Position numbers and translations under genes: made by a program | In this document: one piece after another, positions 8,938 to 18,437 of the stretch | Position numbering within the stretch: the stretch's first letter is position 1 | Layout of the letters: each line of letters starts with the position of its first letter | From: JALORV01 sp963769745 | GTDB taxonomy: Bacteria > Pseudomonadota > Gammaproteobacteria > Burkholderiales > Burkholderiaceae_F | DNA: 64,000 bases | Reading direction: 5' to 3' | Assembly (NCBI GenBank): GCA_963769745.1 | Contig: CAVYNB010000002.1 | Span: forward strand, 1 to 64,000 | The notes under the pieces: generated by a model | Seen by the model: the letters and a program-made list of their open reading frames with translations, nothing else | Databases searched by the model: none | Told to the model about the DNA's origin: nothing

Positions 8938-9575
8938 CCCCGGACGACGGATCACCGCGACGCCTCAGCTACGAGGAACTCGAGGCCTCGCTCGAGGCGT
9001 TCCTGCGTGACTGGAATGGAACGACCGCGCTCTGGGTTTTCGGCTACGGGTCCCTGATCTGGAAGCCTGAACTCTCGTTCGACATGCGTCGGCCGGCACG
9101 CGTGCACGGCTACCATCGGCGGCTCTGCCTGTGGAGCCGCATCAACCGCGGCACGCCGCAGTGTCCGGGACTCGTGGCCGGGCTCGACCGCGGCGGCTCG
9201 TGCACCGGCGTCGTGTACCGGGTGCCGGCGACTGCGGTGCGCAGCCAGTTTTCGCAGCTCTGGCAGCGCGAGATGATGACCAACTCGTACGCCCCGCGGC
9301 ACCTCGAATGCCGTCTCGACGACGAGTCGCTGGTATCCGCCGTCGCGTTCGTCGTGCGGCGCGACGCGCCCAACTACGCGGGCCGGCTCGATGAAGGCCA
9401 GATCCTGGACGTATTCGCACGCGGCAGCTTTGGGCGCTACGGCACCAGCCTCGAGTACCTCGTCAATACGATCTGCGCCCTGCGTTCGCACGGCATCGTC
9501 GATCCGCACCTGGAGCGGCTTGCGCGACACGCCGGTGTCGACGCCGCGACCTGGCGCCACGGCGACGCGACATAA
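8934..9575 (+). CDS. ChaC-like gamma-glutamylcyclotransferase
   Basis: The protein has 213 residues. The family fingerprint FGYGSLIWKP lies near residue 35 and forms the substrate-binding loop; later segments (VVYRVPA, REMMTNSYAPR, GSFGRYGTSLEYL) follow the ChaC pattern. Members release 5-oxoproline from gamma-glutamyl peptides, with glutathione the usual substrate in the ChaC branch. The start is an ATGA overlap with the MFS gene. Function in this organism is inferred from family only. Confidence 0.88.
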   Translation: MTPDDGSPRRLSYEELEASLEAFLRDWNGTTALWVFGYGSLIWKPELSFDMRRPARVHGYHRRLCLWSRINRGTPQCPGLVAGLDRGGSCTGVVYRVPATAVRSQFSQLWQREMMTNSYAPRHLECRLDDESLVSAVAFVVRRDAPNYAGRLDEGQILDVFARGSFGRYGTSLEYLVNTICALRSHGIVDPHLERLARHAGVDAATWRHGDAT

Positions 9576-9576
9576 A

Positions 9577-10221
9577 ATGTCACCCATGGACGACATCGCA
9601 CGCCTGCGCACCGACTACATGAAGGGTGCTCTCGATGACGAGCACGCCGATCCGGATCCGATCCGCCAGTTCACGCGCTGGTGGGACGAGGTGACGAAGT
9701 CGCAATTGCGGGAGGCGAACGCCATGACGCTCGCCACCGCCGACCGCAGCGGCGTCCCGTCCGCGCGCATGGTTCTGCTCAAGGGCTACGACGACCGCGG
9801 CTTTGTCTTTTTCACCAACTACGACAGCCGCAAGGGCCGCGAGCTGGCCGACAATCCGCGCGCATCGCTGCTGTTCTTCTGGTGCGAGCTCGAGCGCCAG
9901 GTGCGGATCGAAGGCCCGGTCGAGCGGATCGCCGCGGACGAGTCGGATGAGTACTACCGCAGTCGCCCGCTGACGAGCCGCATCGGGGCCTGGGCCTCGC
10001 CGCAGAGCGAGCCGATCCCCAGCAAGGCCTGGCTGCTGGCGCGCGCGGCCGAAATGGGACTGCGCCATGGCCTGAATCCGGCGCGGCCGCCGCAATGGGG
10101 CGGCTACCGGGTGCGGCCCGAGACGATGGAATTCTGGCAGGGGCGGCCCTCGCGACTGCACGATCGGCTGCTGTACACGCGCGATGGCGACGCCTGGCGG
10201 CGGGCGCGTCTGGCGCCCTAG
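9577..10221 (+). CDS. pdxH: Pyridoxamine/pyridoxine 5'-phosphate oxidase
   Basis: This FMN enzyme makes pyridoxal 5'-phosphate, the last step of vitamin B6 synthesis and salvage. The 214 residues are full length. Visible family blocks are RMVLLKGYDDRGFVFFTNY (FMN binding), SRPLTSRIGAWASPQS, and the near-invariant C-terminal EFWQG, RLHDR and RLAP. The ATG at 9577 is one base after the preceding stop; an in-frame ATG at 9586 is an alternative, and neither has a clear ribosome site, which fits coupling to the upstream gene. PLP is the cofactor of kynureninase encoded at 22994. Confidence 0.95.
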   Translation: MSPMDDIARLRTDYMKGALDDEHADPDPIRQFTRWWDEVTKSQLREANAMTLATADRSGVPSARMVLLKGYDDRGFVFFTNYDSRKGRELADNPRASLLFFWCELERQVRIEGPVERIAADESDEYYRSRPLTSRIGAWASPQSEPIPSKAWLLARAAEMGLRHGLNPARPPQWGGYRVRPETMEFWQGRPSRLHDRLLYTRDGDAWRRARLAP

Positions 10222-10346
10222 CGCCTGTTCACGCTAAAGGCGGCCACGATAGTCCGGGGATTGGACCGGAATTGCCGCGGCGCTCCGGCCATGTCCCGGC
10301 GGTGTCCAGAGGCTATGATCGCGTATTCGCAGGGTTGGGGGGTTGG

Positions 10347-11018
10347 ATGAGCGAACAGCCGATAACGATCATCATCGTCGAGGACGAACCGGAGTTCCGG
10401 CGTCGCTTCGTGCAGATCGTCGAAAATGAGCCCAGCATGAAGCTGGTCGGCGTCGCCGCCAACAAGCGCGAGGCGCAGGCCATCGTCGACAAGGAAGTCT
10501 TCGACGTCATGCTGATCGACCTCGGCCTGCCCGATGGCAGCGGCATCGAGCTGATCCGCCAGGTCAGCCAGAAGAAGCCCGACGTCGACATCATGGTCGT
10601 GACCGTGTTCGGCGACGAGCAGCACGTCGTTTCGTCGATCGAGGCGGGCGCGACCGGCTACATCCTGAAAGACTCGGCCCCGGCCGACGTCATCTCGTGC
10701 ATCCGCCTGCTGCGTGCCGGCGGCTCGCCGGTGAGCCCGGTGGTCGCACGCAGCGTGCTGCGCGCGATCCGCAACCGCATGGGCACGACCGCCCCGGCGC
10801 GGGTGCAGGGCGCGGAGCAGAATCCGCTGTCGGCGCGCGAAACCGAGATCCTGCAGCTGCTCGCCAAGGGCATGAGCTTCAACGAGATCGGCGAAATCCT
10901 CGGCATCTCGCCGCACACCGTCACCGCGCACATCAAGAAGATCTATCGCAAGCTCGCCGTGCACTCGCGCGGCGAAGCGGTGTACGAAGCCACCCAGATG
11001 GGACTGCTGCGCAGTTGA
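10347..11018 (+). CDS. NarL/FixJ-family response regulator
   Basis: The protein has 223 residues. The receiver domain (about 5-120) has the acidic pair (VEDE), the phospho-acceptor Asp58 in MLIDLGLPDG, and the conserved Thr and Lys (VVTVFGD, YILKDS). The C-terminal LuxR-type helix-turn-helix is at about 155-205 (LSARETEILQLLAKG, SPHTVTAHIKKIYRKL). It should bind DNA when phosphorylated. The sensor kinase gene begins 44 bases downstream, so the pair is a two-component system. The target genes are not evident. Confidence 0.93.
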   Translation: MSEQPITIIIVEDEPEFRRRFVQIVENEPSMKLVGVAANKREAQAIVDKEVFDVMLIDLGLPDGSGIELIRQVSQKKPDVDIMVVTVFGDEQHVVSSIEAGATGYILKDSAPADVISCIRLLRAGGSPVSPVVARSVLRAIRNRMGTTAPARVQGAEQNPLSARETEILQLLAKGMSFNEIGEILGISPHTVTAHIKKIYRKLAVHSRGEAVYEATQMGLLRS

Positions 11019-11062
11019 GTCTCCGCTCGCCCGCCGACGTACTCTCCGGCGGCCGCTTCGCC

Positions 11063-12991
11063 ATGAACTTCGCATCTGTCTGCGGCGCGAGCCGCATCCT
11101 CCGCGCGCTGGTCCTGCTGCTGTGCCTGCTCGCGCCGCTCACGCCGGCGGTGGCCGAGGAAGCGACGCATATCAAGAGCATCGAGTTCCTCGCCGGCCAA
11201 GGCACAACCGTGCCCAACCCGGACGCCGCCTGGCAGACGCACACGCTGCCGATGCGATGGTCGTCGTCGAGCGGCTCGCGCCAGGGACTTTGGCTGCGGC
11301 TGAGCTTCGACCTGCCCGAGGTGCCAACCCACGGCTGGGGCCTGTTGCTGCAGCGATTGCCCACGGGCGGCGCCATTTACCTGAACGGCCGTCGGGTGGC
11401 GGACCTGCCGACCGACTCCGATGCACAGCGCGTCCGCTGGCGGCGGCCGCACCTGATCAATCTGCCGACGGAGTTCCTGCGCGCCGGCCGCAATGAGGCG
11501 CTGATCTTCACCTCCTACGGCAACGGCGTACACGGAGTCGGCGCGGTCGAGGTCGGGTCGACCGCGACGCTGCAGCCGCGCTATGGACGCGAGTTCTTCG
11601 CCAGCCACACGCTGCGCTGGATTTCCCTGCTGCTGACCGTGCTGCTCGCGATCGGATTCGCAGCACTCTGGTTCCGCCGTCGCAGCGAGAGCCTGTTCGG
11701 GCTCCTGTCGCTGATCGCGATCTTCTGGGCCCTGCGTTCGCTCGATTCGACCTTCGAAGTCCTGTCGAACGACGCGTATCAGCTGAGCCGCTGGGCGTTC
11801 TACCTCGGCACCGCGGTCTTCACTGCGCTCGCGACCGTTACCCTGTGGCGCCAGAGCGGACGGCCGCACGGCCGCGCCGAAGTCGGGATCGCGGTGCTCG
11901 CGTCCATGGGCCCGGTGCTCTACATGCTATCGGGCGACTCATTCGACCTGACCGTCGGACCGCTGTGGCTGGCAATCATGCTGGGTGCGCTGGCGCTCGG
12001 TGTGCTGTCGCTCGCGCGCCGCTCATTGGGCGAGACCTCGCTGATGCTGCGCTTCATCGTCGCCGCGCTGCTGATCGCGCTGGCGGCTGCGCTGCACGAC
12101 TTCCTCGTCGCCACGGGTGTGCTGCCCTTCGCCAGTCCCGCGCTGCTGAACATCGCCACGCCGGTGCTGGTGATCGCGCTCGGCGCGGCGCTGATCGATC
12201 GCTTCGTGCGCTCTCTCGCCGACGTCGAGAAGACCAACACCGAGCTGGAAACGCGCATCCACGAGCGCGAGCAGCTGCTCAAGCGCAATTTCGACCGCCT
12301 GCGCGAGAGCGAGCGCGTCAAGGCCAGCGCACAGGAACGCCAGCGCATCATGCAGGACATGCACGACGGCCTCGGCTCGCAACTGCTGTCGTCGCTGATG
12401 CTGGTCGAGCGCGGCGCGATGACCAACGAGCAGGTGGCGCAGATCCTGCGCGAATCGATCGACGACATGCGGCTGGCGATCGATGCGCTGGCGGCCGAGG
12501 ACTCCGACCTGCTCGCGGCGCTGGGCAACATGCGCTTCCGCATGGAGCCGCGCCTCAAGGTGGCCGGCATGGAACTCCAGTGGGATGCACGCAACCTGCC
12601 GGAGGAAGTCGACATCGATCCGAACGGCGTGCTGCCCGTGCTGCGCATCGTGCAGGAAGCGCTGACCAACGCCATCAAGCACAGCCGCGCGCGGGTCGTG
12701 CGCGTCACGCTCGGTGTCGACCACGACGGCGATGCCCAGTGGCTGTCGATTCGCATCACCGACAACGGCCGCGGGCTGGCCGCCACCGGCAATATCACCG
12801 GCCGCGGCATGCTGAACATGAAGAGCCGCGCAGGGCGCATCGCCGCGTTCCTGAAGGTCGAATCCGTGCCCGGCGCGGGCACCATGATCCTGTTGCGCGT
12901 GCCACTCGACCTGAGCCCGGGTCCGACGACGCGGGCGATGCAGCTTTCGCTCGATACCGAGGCGGTGATCGAACAGCTCCGCAAGGAGTAG
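11063..12991 (+). CDS. Membrane sensor histidine kinase (NarX/DesK-type catalytic core)
   Basis: The protein has 642 residues. A signal peptide (1-31) is followed by a periplasmic domain (about 35-180) with beta-rich sequence and a jelly-roll flavour, then about seven hydrophobic helices (185-400) as in 7TMR-DISM receptors, then a coiled coil. The phospho-acceptor His lies in QDMHDGLGSQL, the HisKA_3 signature, and the ATPase has its N-box (QEALTNAIKHS) and G-box (DNGRGL, GRGMLNMKSRA). It should phosphorylate the regulator encoded immediately upstream. The signal is unknown; a carbohydrate-like ligand is possible from the receptor type but is only a guess. Confidence 0.9.
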   Translation: MNFASVCGASRILRALVLLLCLLAPLTPAVAEEATHIKSIEFLAGQGTTVPNPDAAWQTHTLPMRWSSSSGSRQGLWLRLSFDLPEVPTHGWGLLLQRLPTGGAIYLNGRRVADLPTDSDAQRVRWRRPHLINLPTEFLRAGRNEALIFTSYGNGVHGVGAVEVGSTATLQPRYGREFFASHTLRWISLLLTVLLAIGFAALWFRRRSESLFGLLSLIAIFWALRSLDSTFEVLSNDAYQLSRWAFYLGTAVFTALATVTLWRQSGRPHGRAEVGIAVLASMGPVLYMLSGDSFDLTVGPLWLAIMLGALALGVLSLARRSLGETSLMLRFIVAALLIALAAALHDFLVATGVLPFASPALLNIATPVLVIALGAALIDRFVRSLADVEKTNTELETRIHEREQLLKRNFDRLRESERVKASAQERQRIMQDMHDGLGSQLLSSLMLVERGAMTNEQVAQILRESIDDMRLAIDALAAEDSDLLAALGNMRFRMEPRLKVAGMELQWDARNLPEEVDIDPNGVLPVLRIVQEALTNAIKHSRARVVRVTLGVDHDGDAQWLSIRITDNGRGLAATGNITGRGMLNMKSRAGRIAAFLKVESVPGAGTMILLRVPLDLSPGPTTRAMQLSLDTEAVIEQLRKE

Positions 12992-13011
12992 CCCGCCGTA
13001 GACTGCACCCC

Positions 13012-14059
13012 ATGCAGTCGCGAGCCGTCCCCCCGGATTCACTGTTCGACGACGAGATCCCGCCGACCACGCGCGGGGTGGCCAGCGTTCGCGCGGCGGA
13101 GGTCGACGACACTATCGTGCGGCTCGGCCGACAGTTGCCGGCGAGCGTGCATCTCGGCACGTCGTCGTGGAGCTTTCCGGGCTGGCAGGGCATCGTGTAT
13201 GGCGATGCGTACAGCGAGTCCGCGCTCGCGCGTGTGGGACTCACGGCCTATGCACAGCATCCGCTGCTGCGACTGGTCGGCATCGATCGCGGCTACTACC
13301 AGCCGCTTGCCGCGCAGCGACTTTGCGCGCTACGCGAGCCAGGTGCCGGCCGGATTCCGCTTCCTGGTCAAGGCCCCGGCGCTGGTCGCAGACGCGTTCA
13401 TGCGCGGCGAACGCGGCGCGCCGGCCGAACCCAATCCGTACTTTCTCGACGTCGGCACGGCCATCGAGCAGTTCGTCGTGCCGGCCATCGAGGGCCTCGC
13501 ATCCCACGCGGGGCCCTTGCTGTTCCAGCTGCCGCCGCTGCCGCGCGAGATGACCACCGGCGACGGAGGCCACTCGACCATCGACCGGCTCGGCGCCTTC
13601 CTCAGTGCGCTGCCCCGCCGCGTCGGCGAGATTGCACCGCTGTACGCGGTCGAGCTGCGCAACGCCGAACTGCTGACACCGCGCTTCATCCGCATGCTGC
13701 GCGAGACGGGAACCCGACTGACGATCGGCGTCCACGCGCGCATGCCGGCGGCAGCGCGGCAGAGCGCCGCGCTGCGCGCGCTCGACGCACTGCCGGAGGA
13801 GGGCGACGACTGGCGCCTGAAAGGCCCACTCGTCGTACGCTGGAACCTCCACTCGGGATTTCGTTACGACGACGCCAAGACGCGCTACGCGCCTTTCGAC
13901 CGGCTGATCGATCCGGACATTGCAACCCGCGGCACGCTCGTCCACCTGATGCACGTGGCCATCAAGAGCGGCCAGGAGAGCTTCATCATCGCCAACAACA
14001 AGGCCGAGGGCAGCGCGCCGCTGACGCTGATCGAACTCGCCAAGGCGGTGGTCGGCTAG
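13012..14059 (+). CDS. DUF72 (YecE-like) protein, interrupted by a +1 frameshift
   Basis: The DUF72 fold is a TIM-barrel family of unproven function. The start has LGTSSWSFPGWQGIVY, the family's opening strand, and the rest has GFRFLVKAP, LLFQLPP and a late NNKAEGSAP. The two parts are in different frames; the break is at 13306-13309, where CTT-G replaces the expected Leu-Pro junction. With one base removed the protein has about 348 residues, longer than typical (250-290), because of an N-terminal extension and an internal insertion. It starts 20 bases after the kinase gene. Confidence 0.78.
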
Positions 14060-14078
14060 ACCTGAAGTCGGCTGCCGG

Positions 14079-14975
14079 TCACGCCGTGTGGCGCTGCCCG
14101 GAGGCATCGATCGCCAGATAGCGCACGCCCTGCGCCTCGAGAAAGTCCAGCGCCTCGGCGACGGGGTACAGCATCGCCACGGTGGCACACGCCCCGGCCG
14201 CGATCGCCAGCGGCGCCACGACTGATACCGACTGGAAGGCGCCCACCGGCCAGCCACTGCGCGGGTCCATCACATGGCAATAGCGACGGCCATCGACCAC
14301 GATGTAGCGCTCGTAGTCGCCGGAGGTCGCGAGAGCTCCGCTGGCGACATCGAGCCGTGCGAGTGTTTCTCCCGGCCGGCCGCGCGGGTGCTGGATCGCG
14401 ATCCGCCACGGTGAGCCATCGAGCGTCGGTCCGATCACGCGCACATCGCCGCCGAGATTGACCAGCCCGTGCACGGCGCCCTGCTCCATCAGCATTGCGC
14501 CGGCACGGTCGGCGGCGTACTCCTTGCCGATGCCGCCGAAGTCGATCTCCATGCCCGGCTGCGGCAACCGCACCTGGCCATCGTGCCATTCGACTTGCGA
14601 CCAGCCAATCAGCGGCAGCACGGCGTCGACCTGTTGCTGCGCCGGCAGCTGTTGCACCTTGAAGTCCCAGACCCGCCGCAGTACGCCGCTGGTGAGATCG
14701 AACCGCCCATCGCTCTGTGCATGCAGGGCGGCTCCGAAGTCGAGCAGCCCGGCGGTCTCGGCATCGACGGCAACCGCCGCGCCGCCGGCCGCACGGTTGA
14801 TGGCCGTGGTCACGCTGTCGTCGCGATAGCGCGAGTACTTGATCTCGATGCGCCTCACCTCGTCGATCGCGGCATCCGACCACGCGCGCGCCGTCTCCGC
14901 GTCTGGCGCAAACAGGCGCACCTCGCAGCGCGAGGCCATCGCCTTGAATTCAAAGGTGTAGGGAGCGAGCGTCAC
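14079..14975 (-). CDS. apbE: ApbE-family FAD:protein FMN transferase
   Basis: ApbE proteins cleave FAD and attach FMN covalently to a Thr or Ser in target flavoproteins on the periplasmic side. Visible blocks are EIKYSRYRDDS, the Gly-rich MEIDFGGIGKEYAADRAG motif, LVNLGGDVRV, and ATSGDYERY with HVMDPRSGWP, which form the FAD and metal site. I start at GTG 14975 because the ATG 60 bases further in would remove the first conserved strand (YTFEFKAMAS). No clear signal peptide or lipobox is seen with this start; an upstream TTG is possible. It lies behind DUF3570, DUF4266 and TlpA genes on the same strand, a recurrent partnership. Confidence 0.85.
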   Translation of the reverse strand: MTLAPYTFEFKAMASRCEVRLFAPDAETARAWSDAAIDEVRRIEIKYSRYRDDSVTTAINRAAGGAAVAVDAETAGLLDFGAALHAQSDGRFDLTSGVLRRVWDFKVQQLPAQQQVDAVLPLIGWSQVEWHDGQVRLPQPGMEIDFGGIGKEYAADRAGAMLMEQGAVHGLVNLGGDVRVIGPTLDGSPWRIAIQHPRGRPGETLARLDVASGALATSGDYERYIVVDGRRYCHVMDPRSGWPVGAFQSVSVVAPLAIAAGACATVAMLYPVAEALDFLEAQGVRYLAIDASGQRHTA

Positions 14976-15018
14976 AAGAGCCGCGATGCTACCGGCCAGG
15001 CTGGTGATTTTGCTCAAA

Positions 15019-15186
15019 CCCTCCCTCTCGCGGGGAGGGGCAGGGAGGGAGTGCCGTGCCGTTGACGATCGGCGAAGCGCGCGGCCGCTCCGGAGCGAAG
15101 CCGACAAACTAATCGGAACGAGTGCACGTGCAAGTCCCGGCCTGCGGGACTGCGACACGAGACGCGACGTCGCGTACACGAGGAGC
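15019..15186 (-). repeat. Stop-codon-adjacent structured element, copy A (short form)
   Basis: Read on the minus strand, the element begins 3 bases after the DUF3570 stop with TCCTCGTGTACGC. It then has a variable hairpin (AGTCCCG/CGGGACT stem, 15133-15151), the box TTGCACGTGCACTCG, the GC-rich box GTCGGCTTCGCTCCGGAGCG with GCGGCCGC, and ends in a pyrimidine/purine hairpin at 15019-15049. It lacks the second hairpin found in copies B, C-left and D. Four other copies are in this window. Confidence 0.8.
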
Positions 15187-15187
15187 G

Positions 15188-16360
15188 CTAAAACTTTCTC
15201 GTGACGCCGACCTGATACATCTGCGCCTTGAAGGTCTCCAGTCCCGGGCTGCCTTCGCCGCCCAGGCGCCAGTCGGCACGCTGCTCGAGGTATTCGGCCT
15301 TGGCGTCGATCAGCCAACCGGCCGGCAGCGCCTTGGACACCTTGAGACCGGCGGTGATGCCGCCGAACGCCGAGAGGCGCTGGTCCGAGGTGTAGTAGCC
15401 GCCCGGATTGTTCAGGTAGCCCGGCGGATACGGCGCTCCAAGCATCGGGTCGTAGATCGGGTCGTAGTAGAAAAGCGCCGCGCTCTGCGTCGTGTAGCGC
15501 AACCCGGGCGTCAGCAGCCAGCCATCGGGAAGCGTCTGTGCCCAGTCGAACGTGACGGTGTTGGCCACCACTTCCCAGTCGTCCTGGTAGTAGCGGTACG
15601 ACATGCGCAGCGTCGCATTGGCGGAATCGAAGAAGTGGTTCCACCGCACCAGGCCCGCGAACTGATCGCGCGTGGCCGGGCGGTTGTCGATGCCCCAGTA
15701 CGCCTTGTACGGGTCGGTCAGATAACCGCTCTGGTGCGCGTAGTAGAAATTGAACTGGGCGGTGTCGTTCGGCGAGAACACCTGTGACAGGCCAACGATG
15801 GCGTCATAGGTCCGCTTCTGCCGCGTGGGCGGTGGCTGGGTTCCGACGGTGGGAAAGACTTCGTCGCCGGAGTACCCGCCGCCTACGGTGAACGTCGTGT
15901 TCTGATCAGGCGTCGCGTGCCGGATCGTCACGGCCCCTGCGGTCGAGCGGTAGTCGTCCTCGTCCGAGTAGGCCGCGCGGATCGCCACCGACGTGCGATT
16001 CGCGAAATACTTGGTGACCGTGACATCCACCGCGGTCCGCGCGTCCTTGATGCCCAGGCCCGACGCTCCCGACAGCGTCGTGTGGTAGTACGGCGACGCG
16101 CCCGACATGCTGTCGTAGACCGCACCGATCTCGAATACCCAGTCGTCGGTGATCGGCGTGAGCAGATAAAGTGCCGGCGACTTCACCGTCATGCGGTCGC
16201 CGGACTCCTGATAGTCCCTGTAGTACAGGTACTTGAACTGCACCAGCGTCGCGTTGGGGGCGGTGACCTGAGCCTGCGCAGCACCCGGCATCAGTCCCGG
16301 CAGCGCAAGCGCTGCGGCCAGAACCGCGCCGCGTCGTGGCATCTTGAGCGCGGTATCCAT
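15188..16360 (-). CDS. DUF3570 outer-membrane beta-barrel protein
   Basis: The protein has 390 residues from the ATG at 16360, with a signal peptide ending AQAQ near residue 33. The mature part is a run of alternating aromatic and polar residues typical of amphipathic strands (FKYLYYRDYQESGDRM, FNFYYAHQSGY, SYRYYQDDWEV) and ends in Phe (GVTRKF), the usual beta-barrel terminus. Its sequence fits DUF3570, a family without proven function. It starts 5 bases after the DUF4266 gene, and tlpA lies 7 bases before that, so the three are one operon. The outer-membrane location is inferred from the barrel pattern. Confidence 0.88.
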   Translation of the reverse strand: MDTALKMPRRGAVLAAALALPGLMPGAAQAQVTAPNATLVQFKYLYYRDYQESGDRMTVKSPALYLLTPITDDWVFEIGAVYDSMSGASPYYHTTLSGASGLGIKDARTAVDVTVTKYFANRTSVAIRAAYSDEDDYRSTAGAVTIRHATPDQNTTFTVGGGYSGDEVFPTVGTQPPPTRQKRTYDAIVGLSQVFSPNDTAQFNFYYAHQSGYLTDPYKAYWGIDNRPATRDQFAGLVRWNHFFDSANATLRMSYRYYQDDWEVVANTVTFDWAQTLPDGWLLTPGLRYTTQSAALFYYDPIYDPMLGAPYPPGYLNNPGGYYTSDQRLSAFGGITAGLKVSKALPAGWLIDAKAEYLEQRADWRLGGEGSPGLETFKAQMYQVGVTRKF

Positions 16361-16365
16361 CGTGT

Positions 16366-16587
16366 CTAGTTGCAGCCGCATCCGCCGCCTCCGACGCTTG
16401 CGCCGCCCGATGCGCCTTCCTTGCTGAAGTAGGTGTGATCGGCGAAGCGCGCCTCGAGCGCATCCGAGTCGAATGCCATCTCGGGCTTGGCGAGATTGCC
16501 CTTCTGCCACGGCTGCACCTTGGGCATCGATTCGCAGCCCGTCACCAGCACGGCGGCTGCGATCGTGATCAACAAGCGCTTCGTCAT
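16366..16587 (-). CDS. DUF4266 small lipoprotein
   Basis: The protein has 73 residues. The lipobox VTGC near residue 18 marks lipid attachment and signal peptidase II cleavage. The short mature chain has a conserved-looking KVQPWQKGNLAKPEM segment and ends in a glycine/cysteine tail (GGASVGGGGCGCN) in which the last two cysteines may bind metal or be modified. This fits DUF4266, which recurs between TlpA and DUF3570 genes. Function is unknown; context ties it to the envelope redox/flavin set with ApbE. Confidence 0.85.
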   Translation of the reverse strand: MTKRLLITIAAAVLVTGCESMPKVQPWQKGNLAKPEMAFDSDALEARFADHTYFSKEGASGGASVGGGGCGCN

Positions 16588-16594
16588 CGTGTCC

Positions 16595-17098
16595 TCACTT
16601 GCGCGCGGCGGCCGACAGGGCGGCGGCCAGTTCGGCTTCGAGCTTGTCACGGTCGCCTTCACGGAAGCCGACGTGCATGGCCCGCACCACTCCATCGGCG
16701 CCGATCAGGAACGAGGTCGGCATGCCCTGGGGTTGATACATCTCGGCAACCTTGCCGGTGGAGTCGAACGCCACCGTGAACTTCGCCGGCGTACCGGTGA
16801 GGAACTTGTCGGCGTCCTCGCGCTTCTTGTCGACGTTGATGCCGACGATCGTCAGTCCCTTCGGCCCGTACTTGGCCTGCATCTCGTTCATCCAAGGGAA
16901 CGACTGCTTGCACGGCGCGCACCATGAGGCCCAGAAGTCGACCAGTACGACGCGACCCTTGAGGTCGGCCAGTCGGACCTTCTGCGCACCGGCCGCCGGC
17001 AGATCAAATGCGGGGGCAGGCTTGCCAACGTCTTTCGCTGAAACAGCACCGACGAACAATGCGGCACAGACCGCAACAAACAGTTTTTTGGACCGCAT
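16595..17098 (-). CDS. TlpA-like thiol-disulfide oxidoreductase
   Basis: The protein has 167 residues from the ATG at 17098, chosen because GGGAGG lies six bases before it. A signal peptide (1-20, ends VSA) exports it. The thioredoxin fold has the active site WASWCAPC (Cys60, Cys63) and a cis-Pro in GMPTSFL. Such proteins reduce or oxidise cysteines of envelope proteins. In this operon the likely client is the Gly/Cys-tailed DUF4266 lipoprotein or the flavin acceptor, an inference from order alone. Confidence 0.9.
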   Translation of the reverse strand: MRSKKLFVAVCAALFVGAVSAKDVGKPAPAFDLPAAGAQKVRLADLKGRVVLVDFWASWCAPCKQSFPWMNEMQAKYGPKGLTIVGINVDKKREDADKFLTGTPAKFTVAFDSTGKVAEMYQPQGMPTSFLIGADGVVRAMHVGFREGDRDKLEAELAAALSAAARK

Positions 17099-17167
17099 GC
17101 ACATCCTCCCCAATGACGACCGTGCGATGGTAGCGGCACCATCGCACTGCGACATCGCGGATTGCGG

Positions 17168-17746
<579 letters not shown>

Positions 17747-17862
17747 GGTTTCGACTCCCTTGTTTCGACTCAAATTCGACACCGCCGGAGGTGACGGCCA
17801 GTCACTTGGTCGCAGCAACGGCCGCAAGCTTACGGGCATCGACCCGGCTGCGCCCTCGCCGT

Positions 17863-18405
17863 TCAGGACGGCAGGGCGGTCGTCAACAGGAACACCACCG
17901 CACTCGATGCCATCAGCGTGACGGTCACGAACTCCGTCGCTTCCGAGTGCGGCACATCGAGCAGTTCGCGTGCACCGATCACCCACCAGACAAAGCTGAC
18001 GGCAAATGCTCCCAGCACCAGGATGATTCCCGGCAACCAGACCATGGTGAGGCCGGCAAGAAACAGTGGCACAGCGCCGACCACGGCGACCGCGATGGCG
18101 GCGCGCCACCGACGGGTACGTCCATACATCGGGAGCAGGAGCGCACCAACGACGCCCTGCAGATACGGGGCCAGGGCCAGGGCGACCCAGAGCGCACGAA
18201 ACCGGGATCCGTCCGCATCCGGTCGCGCTGAATAGCCGAACACGGCATGCCATTCCGTGTTGAAAACGCGCACTCCGGTTTCGGCGGCGATCGCGACGGC
18301 AAACGCACCGACAACGGGAATCAGGGCCAGCCAGCCGAATGCGCCGGGACGTGCAAGGCGTTCACGCACCGCCTCCCACAGGCCGTCGGGCTCGAAGACA
18401 TTCAA
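17863..18405 (-). CDS. Yip1-like multi-pass membrane protein
   Basis: The protein has 180 residues with about five hydrophobic helices and short loops. The opening FEPDGLWEAVRERLARP is like the cytoplasmic start of bacterial Yip1-domain proteins (rhomboid-independent small membrane proteins of unknown role). It starts 33 bases after the TPM-domain gene on the same strand, so it is probably the last gene of the lemA operon. The family call is tentative. Confidence 0.6.
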   Translation of the reverse strand: MNVFEPDGLWEAVRERLARPGAFGWLALIPVVGAFAVAIAAETGVRVFNTEWHAVFGYSARPDADGSRFRALWVALALAPYLQGVVGALLLPMYGRTRRWRAAIAVAVVGAVPLFLAGLTMVWLPGIILVLGAFAVSFVWWVIGARELLDVPHSEATEFVTVTLMASSAVVFLLTTALPS

Positions 18406-18437
18406 CTTGGGCCTGATTGCGCTAAAGCCGGGTCACG

